Shown piece after piece: positions 56,642 through 64,000 of a DNA stretch of 64,000 nt. Every line of letters begins with the position of its first letter. Position 1 is the stretch's first letter. A program made the translations under genes and the position numbers. The notes under the pieces were generated by a model. The model worked only from the letters and a program-made list of their open reading frames with translations. It did no database searches and was not told where the DNA came from. The stretch comes from an uncultured Paludibaculum sp. (lineage in GTDB: Bacteria > Acidobacteriota > Terriglobia > Bryobacterales > Bryobacteraceae), in assembly GCF_963665245.1 (NCBI RefSeq), contig NZ_OY762267.1:2170001-2234000 (forward strand), written 5' to 3'.

Positions 56642-57445
56642 TTGGAACTTCAGAAGGTTATCCTCCGCAAAGTCGGCGAAGCCGTCACCCGGTTCAAAAT
56701 GATCCGTGAGGGCGATCGCGTCGCCGTCGGCTTTTCCGGCGGCAAGGATTCCCTCACTCTGCTGGAGGCGCTGCTGCTGCTGCGCGACCGCGCGCCCATC
56801 AATTTCTCGGTCTGTGCCTTCACCATCGATCAGGGCAAGTTCCTCAAGCCCATCGAGCCCTTCCGCGAGTACCTCACCAGCCGCGGTGTCGACTGGACCC
56901 TGCGCGTCGACGGCCCGTCCGTACGCCTGCTGACCGAACAGCCCGATCACGGCTGCGATGTCTGCAGCCGCTTCCGCCGCCGCGCCGTCTACCAGATCGG
57001 CCGCGAGCTCGGCGCCAACGTCATCGCGTTCGGCCACACCGCCGACGACTTCTGCGAGTCGTTTCTCCGCAACGCCATGTTCACCGGCCGCATCAGCGCC
57101 CTGCCGCCCGTAACCTACTCCCGGCAAAAGGACTTCCGCCTGATCCGGCCGCTTCTCTATGTCACCGAGGACCTGACCCGCGCATTCGCCGGAGAAACCG
57201 GCGCCCCGGTCATCCCTTGCGGTTGCTCATTGAAGACGGGCACCGTGCGCCGTTCCATCCGTGATATGTTTGCTGACCTGGAGAAAGACTACCCGCACCT
57301 CAAGAACACGCTCCTTTCCGCGATGGGCAATTTGAACCCCAGCCGCCTTCTGGACCTTCGCTACCTGGACTTGGACAACGCCACCGATGAGGCCGAATCC
57401 GGGCCGCTGACGGTGCTCCAGGACGAAGTATTCACAAAATCGTAA
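56642..57445 (+). CDS. ttcA: TtcA-like tRNA 2-thiocytidine synthase
   Basis: A 267-residue PP-loop ATPase resembling TtcA, which thiolates C32 of tRNA with an iron-sulfur cluster. It has the ATP loop VGFSGGKDSLTLLEALLL, the CxxC pair in HGCDVCSRFRRR, the GHTADDFCESFLRN segment and a third Cys region PCGCSL, matching the three-Cys cluster of this family. The start is TTG 56642, which keeps the family-like LELQKVILRKVGEAVTRF; a GTG at 56504 would extend into antisense rsmB. It has no Shine-Dalgarno; the -10 sits six bases upstream, implying a leaderless mRNA. Confidence 0.85.
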   Translation: MELQKVILRKVGEAVTRFKMIREGDRVAVGFSGGKDSLTLLEALLLLRDRAPINFSVCAFTIDQGKFLKPIEPFREYLTSRGVDWTLRVDGPSVRLLTEQPDHGCDVCSRFRRRAVYQIGRELGANVIAFGHTADDFCESFLRNAMFTGRISALPPVTYSRQKDFRLIRPLLYVTEDLTRAFAGETGAPVIPCGCSLKTGTVRRSIRDMFADLEKDYPHLKNTLLSAMGNLNPSRLLDLRYLDLDNATDEAESGPLTVLQDEVFTKS

Positions 57446-57562
57446 CCCGGCATAAGTTGACCCGGCCCCTGTCCCCTCTGAGATAATCTTGTTTCCGCCT
57501 GCAAGCTGCGTAAGACCTCGAGGTCTGAAGCCTTCAGCCGGATGAGTTTGCACCGAGGCTGT

Positions 57563-58177
57563 ATGAGGCTTCTTCCCCGCGAAGAAAAATTCTTTCATTA
57601 CTTCGTTGAACAGGCACGGCTGATCGCCCAGGCATCGCAGGTTCTGCGTCAGGCCGCTGAGAAGGGCCCCAGCGCGCTGCGCGAGGCCGAGGTCGCCATC
57701 GCTCGCCTGGAGCAGAAGGGCGACGAGATCATCCACGAGGTCTTCACGCGTTTGAATCAGACGTTCATAACGCCTCTCGACCCCGAAGACATTCATTCGC
57801 TTGGCTCGCACATGGACGATGTCCTCGACGGCATCGAGGACTCCGTTCACCGTCTGGTGGCCTATAAGATCGACCCCATCCCGCAGCCTATGATTGAGGT
57901 CTGCCGCGTCATCGAGGGTTGCGCCCTGAGCCTCGAAAAGGCCTTTGAAGCGCTAAACGCCGAAAAGCCTCTGCTCGACCATTGCATCGAGATCAACCGC
58001 CTGGAAGACACGGCCGATCATCTGGTTCGCGCCGCCATCGCCGACCTTTTCGATAAGGAGAAGGATCCCTTCTCCCTCATCAAGCAGAAAGAGATTTACG
58101 AGTTTCTAGAGATGACCACCGACTACTGCGAAGACGTCGCCGACGCGCTCCAGAACGTCATCGTCAAGAACGGGTAG
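57563..58177 (+). CDS. DUF47 (PhoU-like) phosphate transport accessory protein
   Basis: A 204-residue DUF47 protein of helical PhoU-like fold. It opens MRLLPREEKFFHYFVEQA, typical of the family, and contains LDPEDIHSLGSHMDDVLDGIED (a metal-binding acidic helix) and the related CIEINRLEDTADHLVR. DUF47 genes commonly precede Pit transporters and are thought to regulate them. The start is ATG 57563 (GAGG four bases away); an ATG at 57542 lacks a site. The Pit gene follows after seven bases. Confidence 0.9.
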   Translation: MRLLPREEKFFHYFVEQARLIAQASQVLRQAAEKGPSALREAEVAIARLEQKGDEIIHEVFTRLNQTFITPLDPEDIHSLGSHMDDVLDGIEDSVHRLVAYKIDPIPQPMIEVCRVIEGCALSLEKAFEALNAEKPLLDHCIEINRLEDTADHLVRAAIADLFDKEKDPFSLIKQKEIYEFLEMTTDYCEDVADALQNVIVKNG

Positions 58178-58184
58178 TACGACG

Positions 58185-59231
58185 GTGGCGATCGACTCAA
58201 CTCTGATTCTGGTGACGCTGATCGTGGTTGTCGCCTTGGTGTTCGACTACATCAACGGCTTCCACGATGCCGCCAATTCCGTGGCCACCGTAGTGGCCAC
58301 CCGTGTTCTTACCCCGTTTCAGGCCGTCCTTTGGGCGGCCTTTTTTAATTTCATGGCCGCCATCCCGCTGCTCTTCTGGGACGAGGCCGGAGTCGCCAAG
58401 ACGGTCGGCCAAGGCATGGTGAAGATCGAGCTCGTCTCCGAATACGTCCTCCTGGCCGGCCTCATCGGCGCCATATTCTGGAACCTCTTCACCTGGTACT
58501 ACGGCATTCCTTCCAGTTCGTCGCACGCCCTCATCGGCGGCTATGCCGGCGCGGCGATGATGAAAGTGGGACTCACGCAGGGCTTCAGCCACTCGCTGGA
58601 AGCCATCGTGGTGTCAGGCTGGATCACCACCATGACATTCATCGTCGTGGCCCCCTTGTTGGGACTCGTCCTCGGCTATGCGCTCATGGTGGCCATCTAC
58701 TGGATCTTCCGCCACTCGTCGCCGAAAAAGATGGACCGCTGGTTTCGCCGCCTGCAATTGCTATCGTCCGGCCTGTTCAGCTACTCGCACGGGTCCAACG
58801 ACGCGCAGAAGACCATCGGCATCATCACCGGCGTCCTGCTCACGGCCGGCTATATCAAGAGCTTTCACGTGCAGTGGTGGGTAGTCCTGGCCGCCTTCTC
58901 GGCCATCGCGCTAGGCACCATGAGTGGCGGCTGGCGCATCGTCCACACCATGGGCGGCAAACTCACCCGCCTGAAACCGCGGGGCGGCTTCTGCGCGGAA
59001 ACCGCCGGAGCCATCGCGATCCTCTTTCCCACCTACCTGAAGATCCCGGTCTCCACCACTCACGTCATCACCGGCGCCATCGCCGGTGTTGGCTCGATTC
59101 AACGCATGAAAGCCGTCCGCTGGGGTCTCGCCAAGAACATCCTCTGGGCCTGGATCCTCACCTTGCCCCTCTCGGCCGCCGTCGGTGGACTCGCCTTCGG
59201 CCTCATTCACATGGTTTCGGGCAAGCAGTAG
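58185..59231 (+). CDS. Low-affinity inorganic phosphate transporter (Pit family)
   Basis: A 348-residue Pit/PHO4-family transporter, moving metal-phosphate with protons across the inner membrane. It has about ten membrane helices and the inverted-repeat signature FHDAANSVATVVATRVLTP (near residue 26) and its counterpart SYSHGSNDAQKTIGI (near 205). It starts with GTG 58185, seven bases after the DUF47 gene. A terminator-like hairpin and T-run lies inside it at codons 46-54 (58322-58346). Confidence 0.93.
   Translation: MAIDSTLILVTLIVVVALVFDYINGFHDAANSVATVVATRVLTPFQAVLWAAFFNFMAAIPLLFWDEAGVAKTVGQGMVKIELVSEYVLLAGLIGAIFWNLFTWYYGIPSSSSHALIGGYAGAAMMKVGLTQGFSHSLEAIVVSGWITTMTFIVVAPLLGLVLGYALMVAIYWIFRHSSPKKMDRWFRRLQLLSSGLFSYSHGSNDAQKTIGIITGVLLTAGYIKSFHVQWWVVLAAFSAIALGTMSGGWRIVHTMGGKLTRLKPRGGFCAETAGAIAILFPTYLKIPVSTTHVITGAIAGVGSIQRMKAVRWGLAKNILWAWILTLPLSAAVGGLAFGLIHMVSGKQ
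58322..58346 (+). terminator. Terminator-like hairpin inside the Pit gene
   Basis: GGCCGTCC (58322-58329) pairs with GGGCGGCC (58333-58340), with one T-G pair and a three-base loop, and is followed at once by six T, then AATTT. This is the form of a compact intrinsic terminator, about 140 bases into the coding region. It might cause partial early termination or trigger only when translation fails. Confidence 0.5.
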
Positions 59232-59242
59232 AAAGCAAGCCA

Positions 59243-59363
59243 TCAGCCATCAGCCATCAGCTACGAAAGCGTACACCAGAACCCGGCAGCGCAATCGGAA
59301 ACCCGGGTGTTGAGTGGTCAGCCCCAGCCACGCAAGCTGACCGCTGATCGCTGAAAGCTTTTT

Positions 59364-59365
<2 letters not shown>
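59243..59365 (+). terminator. CATCAGC repeats forming an imperfect long-range hairpin with T-run
   Basis: A 20-base unit of three CATCAGC-type repeats (59243-59262) is complementary at 17 of 20 positions to 59335-59354. AAAGC and seven T (59359-59365) follow. The loop of about 72 bases has its own small stems. It could end the Pit transcript; purE converges from the other side. Such short tandem CATCAGC repeats look like a dispersed element, but no second copy is in this window. Confidence 0.4.
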
Positions 59366-59852
<487 letters not shown>

Positions 59853-59993
59853 AGTGGTGTTGTCTTGATTGTGTTCAGGAACGAGGTGGGGGCGCGAGGC
59901 CCTCTTCTCTAGTATCGAATAGCTTTGCGCCGCGCGCAGCCCGCAAATGAGTCAGGAACAAACCCGCCCGCGCACGGTGTCTATCCAGGCATC

Positions 59994-60410
59994 ATGGCCT
60001 TCACCAACAGCAGTGCCCGCGGAGCTGAACTGAATGTCACGCCTCTCATCGACATCCTGCTCGTGCTCCTGATCATCTTCATGGTCATCACACCGCCCAG
60101 GACGCTGGGCCTCTCCGCCGCCCTGCCTCAGCCCGGCGGCGACCCGCCCGCCAACAGCCCGGCCGACCGCTCCGTCGTCATCCAGCTCTCCGGCGATTCC
60201 GACCTGCGCATCAACACCGAACCCATCCGCCTCGCCGACCTCGGTACCCGCCTCCTGGACATCTTCAAAACCCGCGCCGAACGCGTCGTCTTCGTCCAGG
60301 CCGGAGCCGACACCGAGTTCCAGTACGTCGCTCAGGTCGTGGACATAGCCAAAGGCGCCTCCATCGACCACGTAGGCCTGCTCACGGCCCGGCGTGGGAC
60401 GACTCGTTGA
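59994..60410 (+). CDS. ExbD/TolR-family biopolymer transport protein
   Basis: A 138-residue ExbD/TolR protein, which with ExbB uses proton flow to energise TonB or Tol. It has a short N-terminus, the single membrane helix with essential Asp (ELNVTPLIDILLVLLIIFMVI; Asp near residue 19) and a periplasmic domain with VFVQAGADTEFQYVAQVVDIAKGA. No exbB or tonB is next to it, so it is an orphan; the downstream Oar-like receptor is convergent, not an operon mate. The start is ATG 59994; a TTG at 59925 would add 23 polar residues without a clear binding site. Confidence 0.88.
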   Translation: MAFTNSSARGAELNVTPLIDILLVLLIIFMVITPPRTLGLSAALPQPGGDPPANSPADRSVVIQLSGDSDLRINTEPIRLADLGTRLLDIFKTRAERVVFVQAGADTEFQYVAQVVDIAKGASIDHVGLLTARRGTTR

Positions 60411-60416
60411 CACACG

Positions 60417-60441
60417 AAAAAGGGCCGGCAATCGCCGGCCC
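60417..60441 (-). terminator. Intrinsic terminator of the second Oar-like receptor
   Basis: On the minus strand GGGCCGGC (60441-60434) pairs with GCCGGCCC (60429-60422) across a four-base loop and is followed by five T (60421-60417). This fits an intrinsic terminator for the receptor gene. It may also act for exbD on the other strand, though without the T-run. Confidence 0.75.
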
Positions 60442-60469
60442 CCTTCCATCCTCGAACTGAAGACTACCT

Positions 60470-63400
60470 CTAGAACTCGATCCGCGCGCTCACCTGACCA
60501 TTCCGGCTGCCGCCAAAATCATATGGCCGCGCAGCCGTGATCTTGCCGAAACTGCTGCTGTCGATCGACAGATTCGGATCGGCGAGGTTCACGTGGTTCA
60601 GCACATTGGTGAACGTACCCTCCACCTTCAGCTTGAACCGCTCCGTCAGGTTCACTGTCTTGGCCAGACCGGCCGAGAGATTGATCGTACTCGGCCCGTG
60701 GATGATACCCACCCCCGAGTTCCCATAGCGCCCAATCGGCGCCGGATCCGACGTGGGGCTGATGCCCGTACGGCAAGCCTTGGTCGCCTGCCAGTTGGGC
60801 GATCCGGGACACGCAAACGCCCCGATATCGGCCCACTTGTCACGAGTTGGATTCGACAGGTTGCCATCGCCCACACGGTCAGGATGCTGCGTACGGCCAA
60901 TGCGGCCCGAGCCCGTACCCGAAGGATCACCGCCGCTGAACGTCGGCGTCATATACGGCCCGCTCTGTGCCAGGAAACTCGAGCTCAGCCGCCAGCCGCC
61001 GATCACCGAATCCACCACCTTATTCATGTGCGAGCCATACGTCCGCCCACGGCCGAACGGCAGCTCATACACAGCTGTGGTGATCCACCGGTGCCGCCGC
61101 GTCGCATACACCGGACCATACGAGGACGCCCGGTTGTACGTATCCATATCGCGCCCGCCGCCAGTCTCTCCGGCAAAGCCCGAGGCGCTCGGCCCCTGGT
61201 TGTCCGCCAGATTGCTCGCAAACGTGTACGTCGAATTCAACTGCAGCGTGCTGCTCAGATGATGGTTCAACTCCACCTGGCCGGCATGGTAGATCGCACT
61301 CGCGCCAGTGGCGCGCGTATTCACCACGCCCCAGTTCGGGAACGGCCGCTGGCTCAAGGGCTGCGCCGCGTAGAACTGCGTCGAGTAATACGACTGGTTG
61401 AGATCCGGAGCCCAAACCAGCGACAACGTCCGCTGGCCGATATAGGACACACGCAAGCCGGTCGACCGCGCAATCTCCCGGTCCACCGAGAAGTTCCACT
61501 GGTACGACTTCGGATCCTTGAAGTCGATCGAGTTCGCCGTACCGAAGTACGCGTTGCCGTAGGAGTCGCTGACAATGCCGCTGCCGCCCGCGTTGATGTT
61601 CGGCCAGGCAAACGTCGGCTTGCCCTGCAGATCCGGATTCAGGAACTGCCGCGCGTCCGACTGCAGCGTCCCGGTCAGCGAATAGAACACGCTGCCCAGC
61701 ACGACGACGTTGTACAGTCCCGCGCCGCCGCGGATCACCGTCTTGCCGTTCGTGAACGGCCGGTAGGCGAAGCCAAAGCGCGGCAGGAACCGCAGCTTGG
61801 GCACAAACCGCAGACCTTCCGGAAGGCCTGCGGCGGACGCCGAGAACACCGGCGTACACGGTGCACCGTTGGCCGAGGGGCCGGTCGTGCTATTGAACTC
61901 CGGACAAGCGTTGAACGACGCCAGGTAGCCCGGAGCCAGATTCGCTTCCGTGCCGGTCGGATACACAACACGGCCCGACTTCGGCACGCTGGGATCGAAG
62001 TTGCCGATGTTGCCGCCGGAGTCCTGGTAGGACGGGTGGTATTCGTAGCGCAAGCCGAACTCCAGGGTCAGCTTAGGGCTCACCCGAAAACTGTCCTGCG
62101 CATACACTGCATAGTGGTTCGTGCGGCCGTCGTTGTCGTTCTTCACAATCGCGAAAGCCGTCCCTACAGGGACCCCCAACAGGTAGTCGCCGATGGCACT
62201 CTGTGAAAACGTGCCATCGAAAGCGAAGTTCCCGTAGTTGTCGCCTCCGATGAAGCCCAGATCAGACCCGGCCCGCATGTGCCGGATGTCGCCGCCGAAC
62301 TTCATCGTGTGGCGGCCATTGATCCATGTCAGATTGTCGGTGTATTGGAATGTGTGCGACTTCCCGAAGCCGTCCACGCGATCCACATCCAGCGACTGAA
62401 TCTGACCGTCGATATCGATGTCCGGCAGCCCGTTGTAGGGAAAGTTGGGACCCAGCCCCTTGAGGCCCAGCGAGTTGGTGAATCCGGGCCCATCGAACGG
62501 CATCGAGTTGTTGTTGTCGAATAGCGAGAACCCGAAGCGGAATTCGTTCAGCAAAGTCGGCTTGATTGTGTAGTTGTGCGAAACAACGAACATCTTGCTT
62601 TTCTCAACAGCGGCCCCGGAAGGCAGCGACAGTGGCTTCGGCGTATTCGTGGTCGTGCTCAGCCATGTCCAGCGCGCGTAGATCGACTGCTTGGACGTTA
62701 GGTAGTGGTCCCCGCGGATGTCGTACTGGTTCGAGTTGTAGCTGTTATCGCGGTTGTCGATGTAGTTGGCGTCGTGAATCTTCGTCAGGTCGCCGGCGTT
62801 CGGCAGGGGATACAGCGACAGCAACTTCTTCGTCACCGGGCTGATGCGATCACTCGGAATCACATTGTTGACGAACGGCTGGCCCGTCGTCGGGTCGTAT
62901 ACGGTCACGCCTTCATTGCGGAAGTCGCCATTGCGTACCGCTTCCGTCGGAACACGGTTCTGGATGGTCGCCCCGCGCGGGAACGTGAACCGCTCGAAGT
63001 CGGCGAAGAAGAACGTCTTGTTCTTCCCATTGTAGATGCGCGGGATCATCACCGGACCGCCACCGCTAGCGCCCACGTCATTCGCGACCTTCTGCGGTTT
63101 GGTCAGTGCACCGTAGCGGTTCGCATCGAGCGCTCGGTTCTGGTGATACCAGAACGCCGCGCCGTGCAGATCGTTCGTGCCGCTCTTGGAGATCGTCGTG
63201 ACGTCGCCGGACTGGCCGTATTCCGCTGTATTGCCCACGCCCTGCACTTTGATCTCGGCGATCATTTCCATCGACGTGAAGCTCTTTCGCGACGGCCCGT
63301 TGCCCGTCACCTGCGTCGTTGAAATGCCGTCCACCGAATACTGCGTCTGCGAGGGCAGGTTGCCCTGGATCGTGAAGTTGCCGCTGTTATCCGACTGCAC

Positions 63401-63901
63401 GCCCGGCAGCAGCGCGATCAGATTGTACGGACTCGTGCTGTCCGCCGCGCGCACATTGCCCGGCAGCGTCGCCAGTTTCTCTGAACTGATCGCCGTGGCC
63501 ACCATCTGCGTGTCCGTCGTGATCACGCCCGTCGACCCTTCCACGTTCACCACCTCGGTCACATCTCCCACCTTGAGCGCCACATCGACGCGCAACGTCT
63601 GACGGGACGTCAAAGTCAGATCGGAAGCGGTGGACTGCTGAAAGCCCTTCGCCGAAGCCTGCACTTTGTAGTGGCCCGGCTTCGAATTCACAGCTTCAAA
63701 TAGCCCGCTGTCATTGCTGGTGACCTCGCGGACGGTGTTTTCATCCGTATTGGTGATGCGGACGACGGCGCCGGAGACCCCGGCACCGGAGGCGTCTGTG
63801 ATTGTCCCGAGAATGACGCCAAATGTCGACTGAGCCATCGACAGCGCGGTGATAACGGCACACAACGCCAGCGCGCGCAGCCAGTGGTTGCCTATTCGCA
63901 T
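60470..63901 (-). CDS. Large Oar-like TonB-dependent outer membrane receptor
   Basis: An 1143-residue outer-membrane protein: signal peptide (about 1-24, ending SMAQS), a carboxypeptidase-regulatory-like domain (GVILGTITDASGAGVSGAVVRI; about 28-110), a plug region including TQYSVDGISTTQVTGNGPSR, and a long beta-barrel ending VSARIEF. The class is the same as the receptor at 42411-45233, with low similarity otherwise. GGGAG lies eight bases before the ATG. It is a single-gene unit with a leader hairpin and an intrinsic terminator. Confidence 0.9.
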   Translation of the reverse strand: MRIGNHWLRALALCAVITALSMAQSTFGVILGTITDASGAGVSGAVVRITNTDENTVREVTSNDSGLFEAVNSKPGHYKVQASAKGFQQSTASDLTLTSRQTLRVDVALKVGDVTEVVNVEGSTGVITTDTQMVATAISSEKLATLPGNVRAADSTSPYNLIALLPGVQSDNSGNFTIQGNLPSQTQYSVDGISTTQVTGNGPSRKSFTSMEMIAEIKVQGVGNTAEYGQSGDVTTISKSGTNDLHGAAFWYHQNRALDANRYGALTKPQKVANDVGASGGGPVMIPRIYNGKNKTFFFADFERFTFPRGATIQNRVPTEAVRNGDFRNEGVTVYDPTTGQPFVNNVIPSDRISPVTKKLLSLYPLPNAGDLTKIHDANYIDNRDNSYNSNQYDIRGDHYLTSKQSIYARWTWLSTTTNTPKPLSLPSGAAVEKSKMFVVSHNYTIKPTLLNEFRFGFSLFDNNNSMPFDGPGFTNSLGLKGLGPNFPYNGLPDIDIDGQIQSLDVDRVDGFGKSHTFQYTDNLTWINGRHTMKFGGDIRHMRAGSDLGFIGGDNYGNFAFDGTFSQSAIGDYLLGVPVGTAFAIVKNDNDGRTNHYAVYAQDSFRVSPKLTLEFGLRYEYHPSYQDSGGNIGNFDPSVPKSGRVVYPTGTEANLAPGYLASFNACPEFNSTTGPSANGAPCTPVFSASAAGLPEGLRFVPKLRFLPRFGFAYRPFTNGKTVIRGGAGLYNVVVLGSVFYSLTGTLQSDARQFLNPDLQGKPTFAWPNINAGGSGIVSDSYGNAYFGTANSIDFKDPKSYQWNFSVDREIARSTGLRVSYIGQRTLSLVWAPDLNQSYYSTQFYAAQPLSQRPFPNWGVVNTRATGASAIYHAGQVELNHHLSSTLQLNSTYTFASNLADNQGPSASGFAGETGGGRDMDTYNRASSYGPVYATRRHRWITTAVYELPFGRGRTYGSHMNKVVDSVIGGWRLSSSFLAQSGPYMTPTFSGGDPSGTGSGRIGRTQHPDRVGDGNLSNPTRDKWADIGAFACPGSPNWQATKACRTGISPTSDPAPIGRYGNSGVGIIHGPSTINLSAGLAKTVNLTERFKLKVEGTFTNVLNHVNLADPNLSIDSSSFGKITAARPYDFGGSRNGQVSARIEF

Positions 63902-64000
63902 GTTACTAACTCCCTTGAAGTCGTTCGTTCACCCCTCTGGCGAACGATTCAGCGGCGAGGATAGCAACGGAGCGTTGACCAGCCGTGAATAGAATATTAC
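63902..64000 (-). promoter_or_regulatory. Leader of the second Oar-like receptor
   Basis: The leader contains TCGTTCG/CGAACGA arms (63921-63927 and 63941-63947) around a 13-base loop, then GGGAG before the start codon. No promoter could be assigned with confidence; a TATCCT hexamer (63963-63958) has no good -35 partner. Confidence 0.3.

Noticed and set aside
60593..62206. A 537-codon plus-strand frame opposite the large receptor
   Set aside because: It is antisense to a well-supported receptor gene; Arg-rich composition with no motif or binding site.

Overview
The window is a GC-rich bacterial chromosome segment, densely coded on both strands. Its gene content suggests a Gram-negative member of the Acidobacteriota, probably the Solibacteres/Bryobacterales group (inference). 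The pointers are two Oar-like TonB-type receptors with N-terminal carboxypeptidase-regulatory domains, a GWxTD protein, a BamD lipoprotein, a meso-DAP-type MurE and the order of the housekeeping blocks. I see no tRNA or rRNA genes, CRISPR arrays, transposases, integrases or phage genes. No stretch longer than 300 bases lacks a gene.

Layout. 1-900: end of an unrecognised gene and a DUF3291 gene. 939-5382: translation block rplM-rpsI, rpsB-tsf-pyrH-frr, with two strong intercistronic hairpins. 5397-7972 (minus): methyltransferase, secreted D-aminoacylase-like amidohydrolase and a candidate 35-residue membrane peptide. 8071-13215: LarA-like racemase, then ribosomal protein S1 from a textbook promoter, an HU/IHF protein, a HIT hydrolase and a DUF1848 protein. 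13224-13781 (minus): inorganic pyrophosphatase. 13880-31762: a complete-looking dcw cluster, mraZ-rsmH-ftsL-ftsI-murE-murF-mraY-murD-ftsW-murG-murC-ftsQ-ftsA-ftsZ-murA. It lacks murB and ddl and has a second promoter before murC. 31736-37100 (minus): purS-glmS-yjbQ-membrane protein-aldo/keto reductase-FkbM methyltransferase. 37168-38839: HpaI-type aldolase and a small exported protein. 38934-40712 (minus): membrane-anchored MutS-like ATPase. 40779-46930: M20 peptidase, Oar-like receptor and GWxTD protein, probably one operon for exported-peptide handling. 46932-51757: two metallo-beta-lactamase-fold hydrolases, a GAF/PP2C phosphatase, purB and a receiver domain without its phosphorylatable aspartate. 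56625-51750 (minus): rsmB-rpe-bamD-response regulator-yajQ-hydrolase. 56642-59231: TtcA-like tRNA thiolase, then a PhoU-like/Pit phosphate transport pair. 59364-63901: purE, an orphan ExbD and a second Oar-like receptor.

The window is mostly core biology: translation, cell wall and division, and purine synthesis (purS, purB, purE at three separate loci). I found no obvious new multi-gene defence or mobile system. The least ordinary signals are regulatory. Five genes without a Shine-Dalgarno have a -10-like hexamer 6-7 bases before the start codon, suggesting leaderless mRNAs. rsmB and the ttcA-like gene diverge across only 16 bases around an A/T-rich core. Terminator-like hairpins with T-runs lie inside murF and inside the phosphate transporter gene. 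A 25-base palindrome abuts the mraZ promoter. Coordinates and matches were read by eye; family names are recognition from motifs, not database results.
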